A program made the position numbers and the translations under genes. Source: Proteiniphilum sp. (GTDB lineage: Bacteria > Bacteroidota > Bacteroidia > Bacteroidales > Dysgonomonadaceae). Taken from it: 64,000 nt of DNA. Positions 62,657 through 64,000 of this stretch are shown here, piece after piece. Each line of letters opens with the position of its first letter. Within the stretch, counting starts at the first letter, position 1. Below the pieces are notes generated by a model. That model made no database searches. It saw only the letters and a program-made list of their open reading frames with translations, and was not told the origin of the DNA. The DNA is taken from the NCBI GenBank assembly GCA_028709605.1, contig JAQVWR010000002.1, positions 19,249 to 83,248 of the forward strand, written 5' to 3'.

Positions 62657-63646
62657 ATGGATATAGTATTAAGCGGTATACGGTCGACCGGTAAGCTGCA
62701 CCTGGGAAATTACTACGGTGCCCTGCGCAATTTCATTCGAATGCAGGAAGAGAACAGCTGTTATTTTTTCATTGCGGATATACATTCACTCACCACGCAT
62801 CCCGACCCGAAGATGCTGCATCAGAACGTAAAAAACGTGCTGGTGGATTATCTGGCTGCAGGTATCGACCCGGAGAAATCGGTCATCTATCTGCAGAGTG
62901 ACCTGCACGAGACGGCGGAGCTCTATCTCTACCTGAACATGCATGCCTACCTTGGCGAGCTCTCCAAGACAACTTCCTTCAAGGATAAGGCGCGTAAGCA
63001 ACCCGAGAACGTGAATGCGGGGCTGTTGACCTATCCCACGCTGATGGCTGCCGATATTCTGATTCACAATGCCGACAAGGTGCCGGTGGGAAAGGACCAG
63101 GAACAACATCTGGAGATGACCCGCAAGTTTGCCCGCCGCTTCAACAATTTTTACGGAGTGGAGTATTTCAAGGAGCCGGTAGCGTACAACTTCGGGGAGG
63201 AGCTGATCAAGATCCCGGGACTGGATGGCAGCGGCAAGATGGGCAAGTCGGAAGGGAATGGCATCTTCCTGTGTGACACCCCCAAAGAGATCGAGAAGAA
63301 GGTGAAGAAAGCGCTTACCGACGCCGGACCTACTGAGCCCAATTCGGTGAAACCCGACTATATCGAGAACCTGTTCACGCTGTTGCGGGTGGTCTCCACG
63401 CCGGAGGTGGTGCAACACTTCGACGATCAGTGGAACCGATGTGAGATTCGTTACGGCGACCTGAAAAAACAGCTTGCCGCGGACATCATCAGCGTAACTA
63501 CACCGATTCGTGAACGGATACTGGAGATCGAAAAGGATGAGGCTTATCTGCGCCGGGTGACGGAGGAGGGTGCGGAACGGGCGCGTGAGAGTGCCGCAAG
63601 GACGATCCGTGATGTGCGGGAGATCGTCGGTTTCAAGAAATTTTAG
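62657..63646 (+). CDS. trpS: Tryptophanyl-tRNA synthetase
   Basis: 329 aa; SGIRSTGKLHLGNYYGALRNF, GKMGKSEGN (KMSKS-like). Confidence 0.96.
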   Translation: MDIVLSGIRSTGKLHLGNYYGALRNFIRMQEENSCYFFIADIHSLTTHPDPKMLHQNVKNVLVDYLAAGIDPEKSVIYLQSDLHETAELYLYLNMHAYLGELSKTTSFKDKARKQPENVNAGLLTYPTLMAADILIHNADKVPVGKDQEQHLEMTRKFARRFNNFYGVEYFKEPVAYNFGEELIKIPGLDGSGKMGKSEGNGIFLCDTPKEIEKKVKKALTDAGPTEPNSVKPDYIENLFTLLRVVSTPEVVQHFDDQWNRCEIRYGDLKKQLAADIISVTTPIRERILEIEKDEAYLRRVTEEGAERARESAARTIRDVREIVGFKKF

Positions 63647-63819
63647 GGGATGAGAAATTGTGGGATGATGGTTACCATAATTTCCTCTAAAGATTTACTT
63701 TTACGGTCGCAAAATAATTTTAAGCAATTGGCATAAGATTTTATTCAGGGTAAAAATTCTTTGAAGATTCGGAAGGAGGTTAGCTGGAACAGGTTGAAGA
63801 GCATAATAGGATTTGACGT

Positions 63820-64000
63820 ATGAGTAATCATCCATTTGAAACACACGATATTCGCGAAAAAAACCTGGTCCTTCGTCTTGTGAACAATGATGAAGAGGCT
63901 TTCAGTGAATTATATGCCAGCTACAAGGACCGGTTGATCTATTTTGCGATGAGATTTGTTAAATCAAGAGAATTTGCTGAAGATATTTTTCATGATGTGT
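63820..64000 (+). CDS. ECF RNA polymerase sigma-70 factor (truncated by window end)
   Basis: Hand translation MSNHPFETHDIREKNLVLRLVNNDEEAFSELYASYKDRLIYFAMRFVKSREFAEDIFHDV. Confidence 0.88.
   Translation, partial: MSNHPFETHDIREKNLVLRLVNNDEEAFSELYASYKDRLIYFAMRFVKSREFAEDIFHDV

Overview
The window is a chromosomal, housekeeping-dominated stretch from a Bacteroidetes genome, probably order Bacteroidales (Dysgonomonadaceae/Porphyromonadaceae-like, judged from gene content and TAnnTTTG-type promoters). About 50 protein genes, one tRNA-Arg(ACG), several intrinsic terminators and several Bacteroidetes-type promoters can be supported. Main blocks: OmpH-BamA-UppS envelope cluster with a broken DUF6089-like gene; prmC-recX-comF-pyrE; an L-fucose locus (GH95 lipoprotein, FucP, FucI) plus a NigD-like lipoprotein; ygiQ, sulP, acyl-CoA synthetase, leuS; FAD/Fe-S D-lactate dehydrogenase-like gene; coaE-ybbR-yajC-nusB; rplY-pth; maf, aspartate kinase, hflX, mnmA, recJ, recQ; rplM-rpsI-rpsB-tsf; PPTase-gldE-ssb-mutY; HU, a 30-aa mS38/AURKAIP1-like ORF and rng; priA; sdhCAB; trpS; and a truncated ECF sigma factor. 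I found no CRISPR array, transposon, phage or obvious defence system. The most interesting signals are non-coding or very small: (1) a 55-bp element with a 40-bp core (33/40 identical) present twice, in the nusB-yajC gap and upstream of hflX; (2) a structured RNA-like leader upstream of rpsB; (3) a 30-codon ribosomal-protein-like ORF missed by the ORF track, preceded by a full AAGGAGGT Shine-Dalgarno that is unusual for this phylum; (4) a 12-bp perfect hairpin in the rng leader; (5) an inverted repeat overlapping the predicted fuc transcription start; (6) a tandem Gly-Gly-Tyr insertion in the BamA barrel.
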